Shown here: one piece after another, positions 1 through 8,188 of the stretch
How the letters are laid out: each line of letters opens with the position of its first letter
Position numbering within the stretch: the stretch's first letter is position 1
Source of the DNA: Synechococcus sp. PCC 7335
GTDB lineage: Bacteria > Cyanobacteriota > Cyanobacteriia > Phormidesmidales > Phormidesmidaceae
NCBI RefSeq assembly: GCF_000155595.1
Contig: NZ_DS989904.1
Location: 4,581,987-4,645,986 of the forward strand
Length of the DNA stretch: 64,000 bases
Reading direction: 5' to 3'
Made by a program: the position numbers and the translations under genes
The notes under the pieces: generated by a model
Told to the model about the DNA's origin: nothing
What the model saw: only the letters and a program-made list of their open reading frames with translations
Database searches by the model: none

Positions 1-1
1 A

Positions 2-1288
2 CGAAGTATCAAGAAGTTAGGTGTTTACGCGCCGGCATCCATTCTTGCTTCTAAGTCGGGAGACGATGAAGAGAACTATTTAAACCGATTAATCGTGGAA
101 TTTGAGCAGACATGGAAAGGTGGAACAATACAGACGAATACGGCAGATTTGCCGTCAGTTGACGAATTCAAAGAGACTATAGAAGATATCTGTGAAGAAG
201 CCGGAATTGACTTCGTAAACTTTTTCGTTGATGAAGCCGCTCATATTTTAAGACCAGCACAACAGCGCCAATTCTTCAGTTTGTATCGGGACGTTAACAG
301 TCCATACATAAATTGCAATGCTGCAATCTATCCAGGCGTCACTTCATTTGGGAGTAATTTCCAACCAATTCATGACGCTACCTTTGTAAACCTTGAAAGA
401 GATGTTTCTAGTTCTGGCTATGTCAATTACATGCAAAACATTGTTGAAAAGCAGGCAGCTGCAAAAATACTGGCGAAGATTACTAAGAACAAATCGAACT
501 TTGCAATTCTGGCTTACGCGGCTAACGGGAACCCAAGAATCCTCCTAAGGACACTAAGCCTAGCCCCAAACGTATCATCTAGAGAACTTAATACGGTTGT
601 TAAAGAATTCTACAAAAGCAGTATTTGGGAAGAGCATACATTACTCGCTGAAAAATATTCAGGGTTTAAAGAATATATTGATTGGGGACGAGACTTTGTC
701 GAAGATATGGTTTTGCCGGAACTAAAAAGTAAAAATGACGACTACCTGAACCGTGACAAGAAAACAACCCGCTATTTCTGGACTCACAAAGATGCCCCTG
801 AGCGAGTAAAAAAGGCCTTAAACCTTCTCTGCTACACAGGCATAATTTCCACGCACACAGATGCGGTAAAAGCCACTCGAAGTGAAGTTGGTACAAGATA
901 TAGCGTTAACATGGGATGCCTACTCTCTTTAGAGAATGTGCCTGCCAGAACGGGCCTTGACATTGTTCGAAACATAACAATAAAGAGAATGTCTGAGTAT
1001 GGAGCTAATCACGCTGCATACGATAGTCTAAACCCTAACATGACCGAATTTGATAATTCTGTAATTAACCAAGCTCTAAAACAACAGTTAGCAAAATCCG
1101 TTGAATTTTTGGCATTGCCTGAGTGGTTGATTGAAAGATTGAAAACGCTAGGCTTGGATCAAATCGGGAAGGTTTTAGACGCAACTGAAGAAAAAATTCA
1201 AGAAGCCTCCTATTATGTAGGAAAAGTTCGGTCTCGATACATCAAGAATGAAGCATTGTCAGCAGTATTTGAATATTTATCTGGATAG
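2..1288 (+). CDS. ORC/CDC6-like AAA+ ATPase, 5' end cut by window edge
   Basis: The frame is open from base 2, so the true start lies outside the window; the GTG at 95 is only the first in-frame start candidate seen. The visible part is about 429 residues. A hydrophobic strand ending in DEAAH (around base 225) looks like a Walker B motif, followed by a conserved-looking stretch about residues 'LRPAQQRQFF' and 'SPYINCNAAIYPG'. This fits bacterial P-loop ATPases of the ORC/CDC6-like group; the Walker A motif would be upstream and is not visible. The C-terminal third has the helical, charged character of a helix-hairpin-helix segment (around residues LKTLGLDQIGKVLDATEEKI), a DNA-contacting element, but this is inference. 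Family members often sit in accessory or defence-type loci. The function is unknown. Confidence 0.6.
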   Translation, partial: RSIKKLGVYAPASILASKSGDDEENYLNRLIVEFEQTWKGGTIQTNTADLPSVDEFKETIEDICEEAGIDFVNFFVDEAAHILRPAQQRQFFSLYRDVNSPYINCNAAIYPGVTSFGSNFQPIHDATFVNLERDVSSSGYVNYMQNIVEKQAAAKILAKITKNKSNFAILAYAANGNPRILLRTLSLAPNVSSRELNTVVKEFYKSSIWEEHTLLAEKYSGFKEYIDWGRDFVEDMVLPELKSKNDDYLNRDKKTTRYFWTHKDAPERVKKALNLLCYTGIISTHTDAVKATRSEVGTRYSVNMGCLLSLENVPARTGLDIVRNITIKRMSEYGANHAAYDSLNPNMTEFDNSVINQALKQQLAKSVEFLALPEWLIERLKTLGLDQIGKVLDATEEKIQEASYYVGKVRSRYIKNEALSAVFEYLSG

Positions 1289-1302
1289 ACGCACCTTGCC
1301 TC

Positions 1303-1352
1303 CTAACACAGCCGCTGCACCCGACCTACTACAGGTGCAGCGGCTGTGTTAG
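1303..1352. repeat. 19-bp perfect inverted repeat, 12-nt loop
   Basis: Bases 1303-1321 are the exact reverse complement of 1334-1352. The stem is GC-rich (core gccgctgcacc) and lies 15 bases after the ATPase stop codon. No T-run follows on either strand, so it is not a classical intrinsic terminator, although it may still end transcription or protect the 3' end of the mRNA. Confidence 0.8.
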
Positions 1353-1400
1353 CACGGTCGGCAAACAAAACGTTGGATAGGTTGAGACGTCATTCGAGAC

Positions 1401-1664
1401 TTAAGGTCTGGTAGCGAATCCAGCTAGTTGAGCAGCGCTATCCCTTGTTCGACTACGCAGCCAAGTCCAATCGAAGTAACTGATAGCCAATTGAGCAGTC
1501 ACTTTAGTCTGTGCCCAAAGCTTGCCAAACCGGTTTCGTTGTCTATGCCAACGCCCTGCTTGCTGATAAACAATACCGTTCGCCGGCAACCAACATAAAT
1601 CTTCAATCGGTAAAACCTCTGCTATATCTATATATAGAGCTATGGAGAAGGATGCGTTCCTACC
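1401..1664 (-). pseudogene. Possible transposase C-terminal remnant
   Basis: On the minus strand a frame is open from just after a TAA (1665-1667) to a TAA at 1401. It has no ATG, and the only start-like codon noted is a TTG at 1587-1589. The last 30 residues (YFDWTWLRSRTRDSAAQLAG, then FATRP) have the look of C-termini of cyanobacterial transposases, which often end in a Trp-rich segment and 'TAAQxAGL..RP'. I cannot name the IS family. No terminal inverted repeats or target-site duplication were found. The rest of the 553-base gap between the ATPase and the methyltransferase holds only the hairpin at 1303-1352. Confidence 0.3.
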
Positions 1665-1841
1665 TTACCAATCACGTTGGCTGCTATGTGTATAGGTTTC
1701 AGTCCATGTACTATACCTTGGCGTGGAAAACCAAAGCTCTAGGCTTGTCATGTACGATTTGAGGGCTACTTCCGGCTGTTGCTAAAATCATATTCAATCA
1801 TTTGAGCGACACAGACAACACTTGGAACAATAAAACCAACA

Positions 1842-2597
1842 ATGAATGTTTCTAGCCTATTCACGCGCTTTCTTTTTCTCTGTTTGATACTGACGTTCAC
1901 ACTAGGTTGCACAGCAACAGCAGCTATTCCCATAGATAGCAGTGATAGCATCTACAGCTACAAGAAGCCTAGCTCTGACGGTATTGGCAAGGTTTATTAC
2001 GGTCGTGAGATTGCTAGTGTAATGGGCTATCGAGGCGCAAACTGGCTATCTAGGCCAAGTCGCCTAAGCGAAGAGCGTTCGGATATGGCGGTTGATGCGT
2101 TAATGCTAGAGCGTGATGATGTCGTCGCTGATATCGGAGCGGGTTTAGGTTACATCAGCTTTCAGCTAGCTAAGTGGGTAGATCAAGGTAAGGTCATTGC
2201 AGTCGATGTGCAACCTGAGATGCTAGCGTTGCTAGAAGCTGAACGAGATCAGTATGACGTTAAGAATATTGAAACGGTGCTTAGTACTGAATCTGATCCG
2301 AATCTTCCGGCTGAGAGTATTGATATGGCAGTGATGTTTGATGCATATCACGAATTTGCCTATCCAAAAGAAATGATGACAGGTATCGCAAAGGCCCTGA
2401 AGCCGAAGGGCCAAGTTGTGCTTGCAGAATATCGAGCCGAAAACCCTTTGGTCTTGATCAAAAAGCACCACAAGATGACTCAAAAGCAGGTGAAGAAAGA
2501 GATGAGGGCAGTCGGACTGAAATGGGTGAACACAGACAATCGACTGCCACAACAGCATTTAATGTTTTTTGAAAAGGCGGTTGACGAGTTACGCTAA
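1842..2597 (+). CDS. Class I SAM-dependent methyltransferase with exported/lipoprotein-like N-terminus
   Basis: The protein has 251 residues. It begins with a hydrophobic signal segment (residues 6-22) ending in TLGC, an imperfect lipobox with Cys23, so it is probably exported and possibly lipid-anchored. The SAM-binding motif I is clear: VADIGAGLGYISF, with the acidic strand-2 end VIAVDVQPEM after it. A later D-x-Y-H-E-F segment fits the motif IV region of class I methyltransferases. The substrate is not evident. An exported methyltransferase is unusual because SAM is cytosolic; related exported-looking methyltransferases are known as predictions. The stop overlaps the convergent gene at 2594 by four bases. 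The ATG at 1842 is the only start that keeps the signal segment. Confidence 0.8.
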   Translation: MNVSSLFTRFLFLCLILTFTLGCTATAAIPIDSSDSIYSYKKPSSDGIGKVYYGREIASVMGYRGANWLSRPSRLSEERSDMAVDALMLERDDVVADIGAGLGYISFQLAKWVDQGKVIAVDVQPEMLALLEAERDQYDVKNIETVLSTESDPNLPAESIDMAVMFDAYHEFAYPKEMMTGIAKALKPKGQVVLAEYRAENPLVLIKKHHKMTQKQVKKEMRAVGLKWVNTDNRLPQQHLMFFEKAVDELR

Positions 2598-2848
2598 TAC
2601 CTTTCGACGCTGGAGCTAAAGATAGGCTCTACGCGAATAGCCGCAACTCGCGATGGTCGAATGACCATATATTCGCCCGGATGAATCTTGGGGATAGGAA
2701 CGCTGATGAATTCCTCGCTAGTCGCTTTGGGCATCAGTTCGGAGCTGTACCACTTTTGAAAATCTTGAATCGTGGTAAAACGCACCTGCTCGGTGTGCCC
2801 ACCATCAAAAGTCATGTGGACAGCATATTCGCTAGGAGTTCTTGGCAT
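2594..2848 (-). CDS. Small conserved cyanobacterial protein
   Basis: The preferred start is the ATG at 2848, giving 84 residues (MPRTPSEYAVHMTFDGGHTE...). A longer frame runs up to 2998, but its first 50 residues look like translated intergenic sequence and do not resemble the compact domain that follows. The protein ends FSSSVERY. It has alternating hydrophobic strands and no membrane segment, signal or recognisable catalytic motif. From memory, similar short proteins occur across cyanobacteria as hypothetical proteins. It runs convergently into the methyltransferase gene, sharing four bases (2594-2597). Function unknown. Confidence 0.6.
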   Translation of the reverse strand: MPRTPSEYAVHMTFDGGHTEQVRFTTIQDFQKWYSSELMPKATSEEFISVPIPKIHPGEYMVIRPSRVAAIRVEPIFSSSVERY

Positions 2849-3262
2849 GATTTCAAACGATTTTCGAATGACCAGAGTTAGTATGGGCCAATCGAGGATA
2901 AAACTCTCAACTAAGCAAAGATTAGTCGAAGATATAGCGTTCACCAGATGCATTTGGCGTGCGAATCTGTGTATAGCGATTGTTCTATCAATCTGCACTC
3001 AGCTTACACCATCACCAAGATCTCCATCACCAGGATCTATAGGCTCTGTCAAACAAAGCTGACTGCTCTGCTAGAGTATGGCACAGACTTCTTGCCAAAC
3101 ATTTTGCTGAATCTTTTTTGCTAAACGGGCTAGATACAAAGGTGTCTTCTCTGTCTATTGTTCTCCTAATTTCCTTCTAAGAAGCTGCTCTATTCTCTCG
3201 TTATCTAGAAACTAGAAGATATAAAACTAGAAGATAAATATCTCACCAACGTATGTTTAGCA
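2849..3262. other. Intergenic, no gene recognised
   Basis: This 414-base stretch lies between two minus-strand genes. It is AT-rich towards 3180-3260, with the short repeat 'actagaagata' appearing twice near 3210-3235. No RNA gene, terminator or convincing coding frame was seen. Confidence 0.5.
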
Positions 3263-3916
3263 TCATGCCTCTGGAGTTTCTGAAAGCCGGCTACCACATT
3301 GAGCGCAGAAGCGATCGCGTGCGCCTACCGATGCCCCACACTGCGAACAAAACTTCTTCTGTTCTACCGTGCTTGAGCGATCTTCTAGTGACTGACCTCT
3401 GGCGGGCTGATCTACTGCTGAACGACTGACCATATCGCCTGAGTGCGAACTGGTCTGCGACGAACTAGTCTGAGTGCCCATACTCATATTCCCCATCCGC
3501 ATCTCACCCATACTCATGCTCATGTCCCCCATCGTCATGGTCATCGGCTGCATTGGCATCATCGGCTTCATCGCCGGGACTGACGGCGGCTCCGCTGGCT
3601 CCATTGGCAGCGGCTCTAGCTGGCTAACTTGCTGCGCAATGCCCGCACCACTCGCCCCGGCACTCACCTGCATCTGACTCCCTTGAATCGACAGATAGAA
3701 AGGCTGATCTGCAAAGATGGTTGCCACATAACCACCCCCCAACCGATAAAGCTGTGGCAAAGCTTTCCACAGTCCAGTCGCAACCCCCTGACTGCTCTGC
3801 TGCTGCTGGCCCTCGCTGCCAATATAAATCGTCACGCTTGTCAGCAAGCCTTGGTTACTCAAATAGAGTCTTTGAGAATCGCCCAGATCGTAGCAATAGG
3901 ATGCAGCAGTAGCCAT
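3263..3916 (-). CDS. Zinc-ribbon protein with Met-rich linker
   Basis: The protein has 217 residues in three parts. Residues 1-90 form a compact domain rich in beta-strand patterns with Tyr and Gly. Residues about 105-150 are low complexity, with many Met-Pro, Met-Thr and Met-Ser units (for example MGDMSMSMGEMRMGNMSMG). The C-terminus is a double-CxxC zinc ribbon: FCSQCG, then FCAQCG about 15 residues later. The zinc ribbon is clear; the N-terminal domain is not recognised. Similar N-domain plus ribbon proteins exist in cyanobacteria as hypothetical proteins. The Met-rich linker could bind soft metals such as copper, but this is inference from composition only. Confidence 0.7.
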   Translation of the reverse strand: MATAASYCYDLGDSQRLYLSNQGLLTSVTIYIGSEGQQQQSSQGVATGLWKALPQLYRLGGGYVATIFADQPFYLSIQGSQMQVSAGASGAGIAQQVSQLEPLPMEPAEPPSVPAMKPMMPMQPMTMTMGDMSMSMGEMRMGNMSMGTQTSSSQTSSHSGDMVSRSAVDQPARGQSLEDRSSTVEQKKFCSQCGASVGARDRFCAQCGSRLSETPEA

Positions 3917-4125
3917 GGGATATTCGATAGTGGGTAGTTGGGTGAAAGCTTTCTTTGGTCTATAAAGATTGTTTTCTATTTATCAAAAGCAAGAGAATTA
4001 GAACGGTACAGCAGAATAAACAATAAGAAATTTCAGCCATAGTGACAGCCGCGTGTCTAAGCTAAAGCATGAGCAAGCTAGAGGCTGAACTTTTCTATCT
4101 TCGTACTAAAAGGCACTGGCGATCA

Positions 4126-5856
4126 TTAAATACCATGACTTTTACCAATCATCCAGCCGCGCCGGAAGTACTTGGCCAGGCTAGATTCTTTGAGGGTAAG
4201 GCAGATGGGACGACCGTGAGGACAGGTGCGGGGTTTTTGAGTGCGCTGCCACTGGTTAAGGAGGGTTTGCATTTCAGCAATTGTCAGTGAGGTGCCATTA
4301 CGGATGGCTGTGCGACAAGCAGTGGCCACTAGTGCAGCTTCTAAATTTGCGCCTAGACTTAGCTCTATTAAAGCCTCAGTGCGATCGCCTCGGTCATACA
4401 GCGGTTCAGGAATCGTGCGGATAGCCCATAGATTTTCACCGAAAGGCGCGATCACAATCCCCAACTCATCTAGCTGTTCGACCTGTCTTTCACTTAGGTC
4501 GCTAAGTACAATCGGTGAGGCTAATGGCACTAGCTGCCACCGCTGCTGCAACTGCTCAAACAGTACCCGCTCGTGAGCGATATGCTGCTCAATTAAGCAG
4601 ACACCGCCTGCGTGCTCAGCGAGAATGTAGGTGTCTTTGACCTGAGCGATCGCAATGAGATCTCCCGGCAAACTCCCTGGCAGGGTATCTGAAAGCGACT
4701 GGGGGGGTACGTGTTGATTAGCAACTAACCCTTCAGTATCTGAGCTATCTGACTGTATTTGTCTAGAAACGGCATACTCCCCTTCAGCCTCAGCCGCCTT
4801 AATTAGAGCAGCTCCCCGATACGTTTGTGCGCTCTCGCTTAGATCATCTATCCTTAAGAGTTTTTCAAGGGCGCCAGTAACCTGCTCACATAGCTTGCTT
4901 AATCCCTGTACATAGATCTCTGATTTAGCGGGGTGCCGATTCCAATCTAGCTGAGCAGGCGGCAGCGTGAGATGCAGAAAACAAATCGGATAGCGATCGC
5001 GAGGAATGGTGCGTCGAAACCCAGCAATCAGCGTCTGCATGAGTTCATCGACGGCCACGGAGCGACCGTTGATAGCAACTCGAACCCAGTCGGGCCTGCG
5101 TCGGTGGCAGCGGTCTGGCAATCCAATTGCCAAGTACAGCCCATCTGCCTGGTATTCGTTTATATCGGTATCGTAAACGTTGCGCAATAGCTGAGGAATG
5201 ATCGACTTTGCCGTTCGGCTAGGCCACAGAGAAAACCAAGGGGTCCCGTCTTTCTCTAGCTGCCAGATTACCTGCGGATGACAGAGCATGAACTGATGGA
5301 TGAGTGCGACGACAGCCTTGAGCTGGCTATCGGCAGTCGGCATCTGTCTTCTTGCTGGCCAGTTCTCAAATAAATGACGGACGGTGACCACTGTTCCCGG
5401 TGCGATCGCCGCGTCACTAATTTCGTCAGGTAAGCCCGAATTGTCATAGTTCACCTGATATCCCGACGCCTCCGGCCCGTGGCTCCGGCTACAAATTTCC
5501 AACTGGGATAGCTGCGCAATACTGTGCAGCGCCTCTCCTCTAAAGCCCAGGCTTTGAGTAGTGAATAGATCAGGGTATGTCGAAATCTTGCTAGTAGCAT
5601 GGGCAATAGCCGCTCGCGATAGATTAGCTAAATCCATACCGCATCCGTTATCTGCGACTCGTACCTGCCAGCGACTAGGCCAAACACTAATCGTGATTCG
5701 CGTTGCACCTGCATCTAGTGCATTCTCTACAAGCTCGCGGACAACGGCAGAAAGTGAGTCAATCACCTCTCCAGCCGCCATCAGATAGACAACCTCTTGC
5801 GCCAGAGACTGAATTTGTCCGCTCGGCAACGTCCCCATCACATCTGCTCTCATCAT
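4126..5856 (-). CDS. mutL: DNA mismatch repair protein MutL
   Basis: The 576-residue protein couples mismatch recognition by MutS to strand incision. The N-terminal GHKL ATPase motifs are intact: ELVENALDAGAT (41-52), DNGCGM (69-74) and TSKI...SLGFRGEAL (88-110). The C-terminal dimerisation and endonuclease region has EQHIAHERVLFE (about 420-432) at the place of the usual DQHAxxExxxxE metal motif, and CPHGRP near 547, the conserved Cys/His site. The first Asp is replaced by Glu. The ending FRRGWMIGKSHGI is typical of cyanobacterial MutL. Three ATGs (5856, 5853, 5838) are possible; the one at 5838 gives the N-terminus closest to what I know of the family. Nothing nearby suggests an operon partner. 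Confidence 0.95.
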   Translation of the reverse strand: MMRADVMGTLPSGQIQSLAQEVVYLMAAGEVIDSLSAVVRELVENALDAGATRITISVWPSRWQVRVADNGCGMDLANLSRAAIAHATSKISTYPDLFTTQSLGFRGEALHSIAQLSQLEICSRSHGPEASGYQVNYDNSGLPDEISDAAIAPGTVVTVRHLFENWPARRQMPTADSQLKAVVALIHQFMLCHPQVIWQLEKDGTPWFSLWPSRTAKSIIPQLLRNVYDTDINEYQADGLYLAIGLPDRCHRRRPDWVRVAINGRSVAVDELMQTLIAGFRRTIPRDRYPICFLHLTLPPAQLDWNRHPAKSEIYVQGLSKLCEQVTGALEKLLRIDDLSESAQTYRGAALIKAAEAEGEYAVSRQIQSDSSDTEGLVANQHVPPQSLSDTLPGSLPGDLIAIAQVKDTYILAEHAGGVCLIEQHIAHERVLFEQLQQRWQLVPLASPIVLSDLSERQVEQLDELGIVIAPFGENLWAIRTIPEPLYDRGDRTEALIELSLGANLEAALVATACRTAIRNGTSLTIAEMQTLLNQWQRTQKPRTCPHGRPICLTLKESSLAKYFRRGWMIGKSHGI

Positions 5857-6099
5857 CTACCCTAGTCTAACGAGACTAGCGAAGGGTAAAGCTATGAACA
5901 GTCGAAGTATAAGCCTTCTAAAGACTCCAAAAGCATGGAGAAGGCTTAGTAGGAAGGACTTGGGGGAGTAAATATACGGAAAACTTGATGTGCTTCTAAG
6001 TAGACAGACAGTCCTCATACTTCGGTGGTTACCTCGAAGTAATACCGCAAGCATTAGGCGAAGATAGTTTCAACTTTGTAAGGGCACACACAAGAAGCG

Positions 6100-6139
6100 T
6101 CTTGTTGACTCTCAAGGGGCATTTTGAGAGTCAACAAGA
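6100..6139. repeat. 16-bp perfect inverted repeat
   Basis: Bases 6100-6115 (tcttgttgactctcaa) pair exactly with 6124-6139, leaving the 8-base loop ggggcatt. It lies between mutL and dapB, 35 bases from the terminator at 6174. It has no T-run. It could be a second terminator, a processing site or a repeat-family element. The 398-base gap 5857-6254 holds this, the terminator and presumably the mutL promoter. Confidence 0.75.
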
Positions 6140-6173
6140 TCTTCATCAACTGTGTACGCTCTAGCAAATAAAA

Positions 6174-6210
6174 GCTCGACCCTGGGGGCTTAAAGGGGTC
6201 GAGCCTTTTT
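6174..6210. terminator. Intrinsic terminator downstream of dapB
   Basis: The stem gctcgaccc (6174-6182) pairs with gggtcgagc (6196-6204). On the minus strand, which carries dapB, the hairpin is followed by tttta; on the plus strand by cttttt. It can therefore work in both directions, but only dapB, which ends at 6255, needs it here. Confidence 0.8.
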
Positions 6211-6254
6211 CTTTTCAAAGTATATTTCTTTTTTCTTGGTCTGCGTGCTGCGAT

Positions 6255-7103
6255 CTACAAAATTTTATCTAATCCGTATACCAGCGACTTCAGGGGTAGC
6301 ACTCGGCGAATAGAAAGCAGCACACCCGGCATGTAGCACACGCGATCGCTCGTATCGTGCCGCAGCGTATAGGACTGACCTGCCGCTCCAAAAATCACTT
6401 CCTGGTGGGCAATGAGACCTGGCAAACGAACGCTGTGGATTCTAACGCCATCTTCTGTCTGCGACCCCCTAGCGCCCGTCATCTTTTCAGTTTCCTCAAC
6501 CTGTGATGGGTTGTAGGACTTATTCAGCTCTGAGAGCATTTGAGCCGTCTTTACCGCCGTACCACTCGGGGCATCTGCTTTTTGGTTGTGGTGCAGCTCG
6601 ATAATTTCTACATGGTCAAAGTAGGCCGCTGCCTGCAGAGCCGCCTGCTGCAATAGCACCATTCCAATCGAAAAGTTAGGGATCAACAAACAGCCCGTAC
6701 TCGCCTTATCAGCAAACTCCGCTAAATCTTTAATCTGCTGATTGCTCATGCCTGTCGTCCCTACTACAGGCCGTACGCCATAGGCCAAAGCCGCCCTGAC
6801 AGAGCCATACACACTGTCAGGATGCGTTACATCAACCATCACCGCGCTGCCGCCGCTAGGGGCTTCACTTTGTGCTGAGACTAGCGTCGCCTCTAGATCG
6901 TTGAGGACTGGAATTTCTAATGGACCAATACCTATCACTTCACCAATATCTTGACCAATCAGCTTCGGGTTTCGATCGATCGCGCCAACTAGGCTCATAT
7001 CCTCCGCTTCGGCAACTGCCTTAACAATCGCGCGACCCATCTTGCCCAGGGCTCCATTAACAACGACAGGGATTTTAGCAGCAGTCTGGGTTGAATCACT
7101 CAT
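6255..7103 (-). CDS. dapB: 4-hydroxy-tetrahydrodipicolinate reductase DapB
   Basis: The enzyme reduces hydroxy-tetrahydrodipicolinate with NAD(P)H in the diaminopimelate/lysine pathway, in the cytosol. Its 282 residues match the family length. The Rossmann motif NGALGKMGR is at 16-24, the conserved strand VVGTTG follows in the middle, and the signature [15 protein letters not shown] lies at about 167-181 with the catalytic His pair and Lys. The ATG at 7103 gives a normal N-terminus. It appears to be a single transcription unit ended by the hairpin at 6174. Confidence 0.96.
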   Translation of the reverse strand: MSDSTQTAAKIPVVVNGALGKMGRAIVKAVAEAEDMSLVGAIDRNPKLIGQDIGEVIGIGPLEIPVLNDLEATLVSAQSEAPSGGSAVMVDVTHPDSVYGSVRAALAYGVRPVVGTTGMSNQQIKDLAEFADKASTGCLLIPNFSIGMVLLQQAALQAAAYFDHVEIIELHHNQKADAPSGTAVKTAQMLSELNKSYNPSQVEETEKMTGARGSQTEDGVRIHSVRLPGLIAHQEVIFGAAGQSYTLRHDTSDRVCYMPGVLLSIRRVLPLKSLVYGLDKIL

Positions 7104-7190
7104 AGTCTTTGGCTATACTTTTTGGCTTTCCTTTAATGGTTCTAGTTGCTAATGGTTGTAGTTACAGGTACTGAAGAATTGAAGAAACCA

Positions 7191-7216
7191 AAAAGGGAGC
7201 ATAACAGCTCCCTTTT
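7191..7216 (-). terminator. Intrinsic terminator downstream of the BON-domain gene
   Basis: The stem aaaagggagc (7191-7200) pairs with gctccctttt (7207-7216) around the loop ataaca. On the minus strand the downstream arm ends in a run of five T. It lies 107 bases past the stop at 7323, beyond the larger inverted repeat at 7228-7281. Confidence 0.75.
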
Positions 7217-7227
7217 GAATCTTTAGT

Positions 7228-7281
7228 CTATAGCTTTATAGCGATGTGCGGATGCATTCGCACATCGCTATAAAGCTATAG
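7228..7281. repeat. 23-bp perfect inverted repeat
   Basis: Bases 7228-7250 are the exact reverse complement of 7259-7281, with the 8-base loop gatgcatt. The arms contain ctatagctttatagcgatg. There is no T-run. It sits between the BON gene stop and its likely terminator, so it would form a very stable hairpin in that mRNA's 3' untranslated region. Confidence 0.85.
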
Positions 7282-7322
7282 TAGGCTTCTGTTAAAGCTA
7301 AGCTGACAGAATCAAACTGAGC

Positions 7323-7676
7323 CTAACCTACTTCAACTTGATCCGTGTCTACATCATCAGTACCGTCTACATCTTTAGCAACTGAAACCATCTTGTCTAA
7401 AATATCTTGGCTAGGAACCTTACCTTTTAGAACAACAGTGCCACTAAGCTGAGCAACCCAAAGCGTATCAATATCATCGAGCTGGCTGTCTTCATCGAAA
7501 GCTAGAGCAACCCGCTTAGCTAGTCCACTTTCGTCGAAGTCCCCATCTACGCCGATCTTATAATCTGGAATGTCTTCTTCAGCAGATGTTGATGTAGCCT
7601 TGGCAATGCCGCGCTTAATTTTTGAGGAAGCATTATTTGGTTTGTCTTTACCAAAAATCCGTGAGAAAAAACCCAT
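7323..7676 (-). CDS. BON-domain protein
   Basis: The protein has 117 residues. After a basic, low-complexity N-terminus (MGFFSRIFGKDKPNN), residues about 52-117 follow the BON pattern: a helix, then the strand-turn-strand GTVVLKGKVPSQ, then a helix with VAKDVDGTDDV. BON domains bind phospholipid or other macromolecules in many bacteria and are often periplasmic or associated with stress. No signal peptide is visible, so this copy is probably cytosolic or membrane-peripheral. A LysM domain, common in BON partners, is absent. It is monocistronic, with a terminator at 7191. Confidence 0.75.
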   Translation of the reverse strand: MGFFSRIFGKDKPNNASSKIKRGIAKATSTSAEEDIPDYKIGVDGDFDESGLAKRVALAFDEDSQLDDIDTLWVAQLSGTVVLKGKVPSQDILDKMVSVAKDVDGTDDVDTDQVEVG

Positions 7677-8188
7677 TTACTAGTTTCCAGTTTGTTTGCT
7701 TTCGCAGGAAATACCCCTGCTCGAGTATAAAGATATCGAGATAGCTATCGGAAGATTATGTACCTTTAGGAACAAATTGTTCATGCGGTCACAGTCAGGC
7801 ACATGGCACATTTAGATACCAAGCTATAGGTAATACACACAAGAAGACGATCCAGTCGAGCCCTTCCATTGGACAGGTATTAGACTATTGGATGGGTATT
7901 GGACGGGAAGCCTGATAGTGACGAACTAAACAGTGAGGAACTAAGGAATCGACCTTTGCATCTTGTAAGGGCAGTTAGCCGTACTAATCAACTAGGAATA
8001 AGCGTTTTATAGACAGTTCAAGGATAGATAGCTGTAGATGACTATCGCAGACAATCAAGAATCTGGCTGTAGTAAACTATCATGGGTGCCCTGCAGCCTG
8101 TCTTTCACAGTTCTGTATTTTAGCTGCGAGGTCTCTCCCGATGTGGTTGATTCTGTAGCTCACGATTGCAAAAGCTTAGCGTAAATAG
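7677..8188. other. Intergenic region upstream of the pix operon
   Basis: This 512-base gap separates the divergent BON gene and pixG and must carry both promoters. The short repeat 'attgga' variants near 7868-7900 (ccattggacaggtattagactattggatgggtattggacggg) are the only visible pattern. No coding frame or RNA gene was recognised. Confidence 0.5.

Noticed and set aside
1303-1375. Integron attC-like site (taac...gtta, then gttggat at 1372)
   Set aside because: The stem is perfectly paired with no extrahelical bases, and the end motifs do not fit the RYYYAAC/GTTRRRY pair at the right places.
1511-1762. 83-residue plus-strand frame
   Set aside because: No recognisable pattern and it overlaps the transposase-like minus-strand frame.
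2772-3062. 96-residue plus-strand frame
   Set aside because: It is antisense to the small conserved protein and continues into intergenic sequence.
5857-6054. 65-residue frame upstream of mutL
   Set aside because: Composition is like random translation, it abuts the mutL start, and it lies where the promoter is expected.
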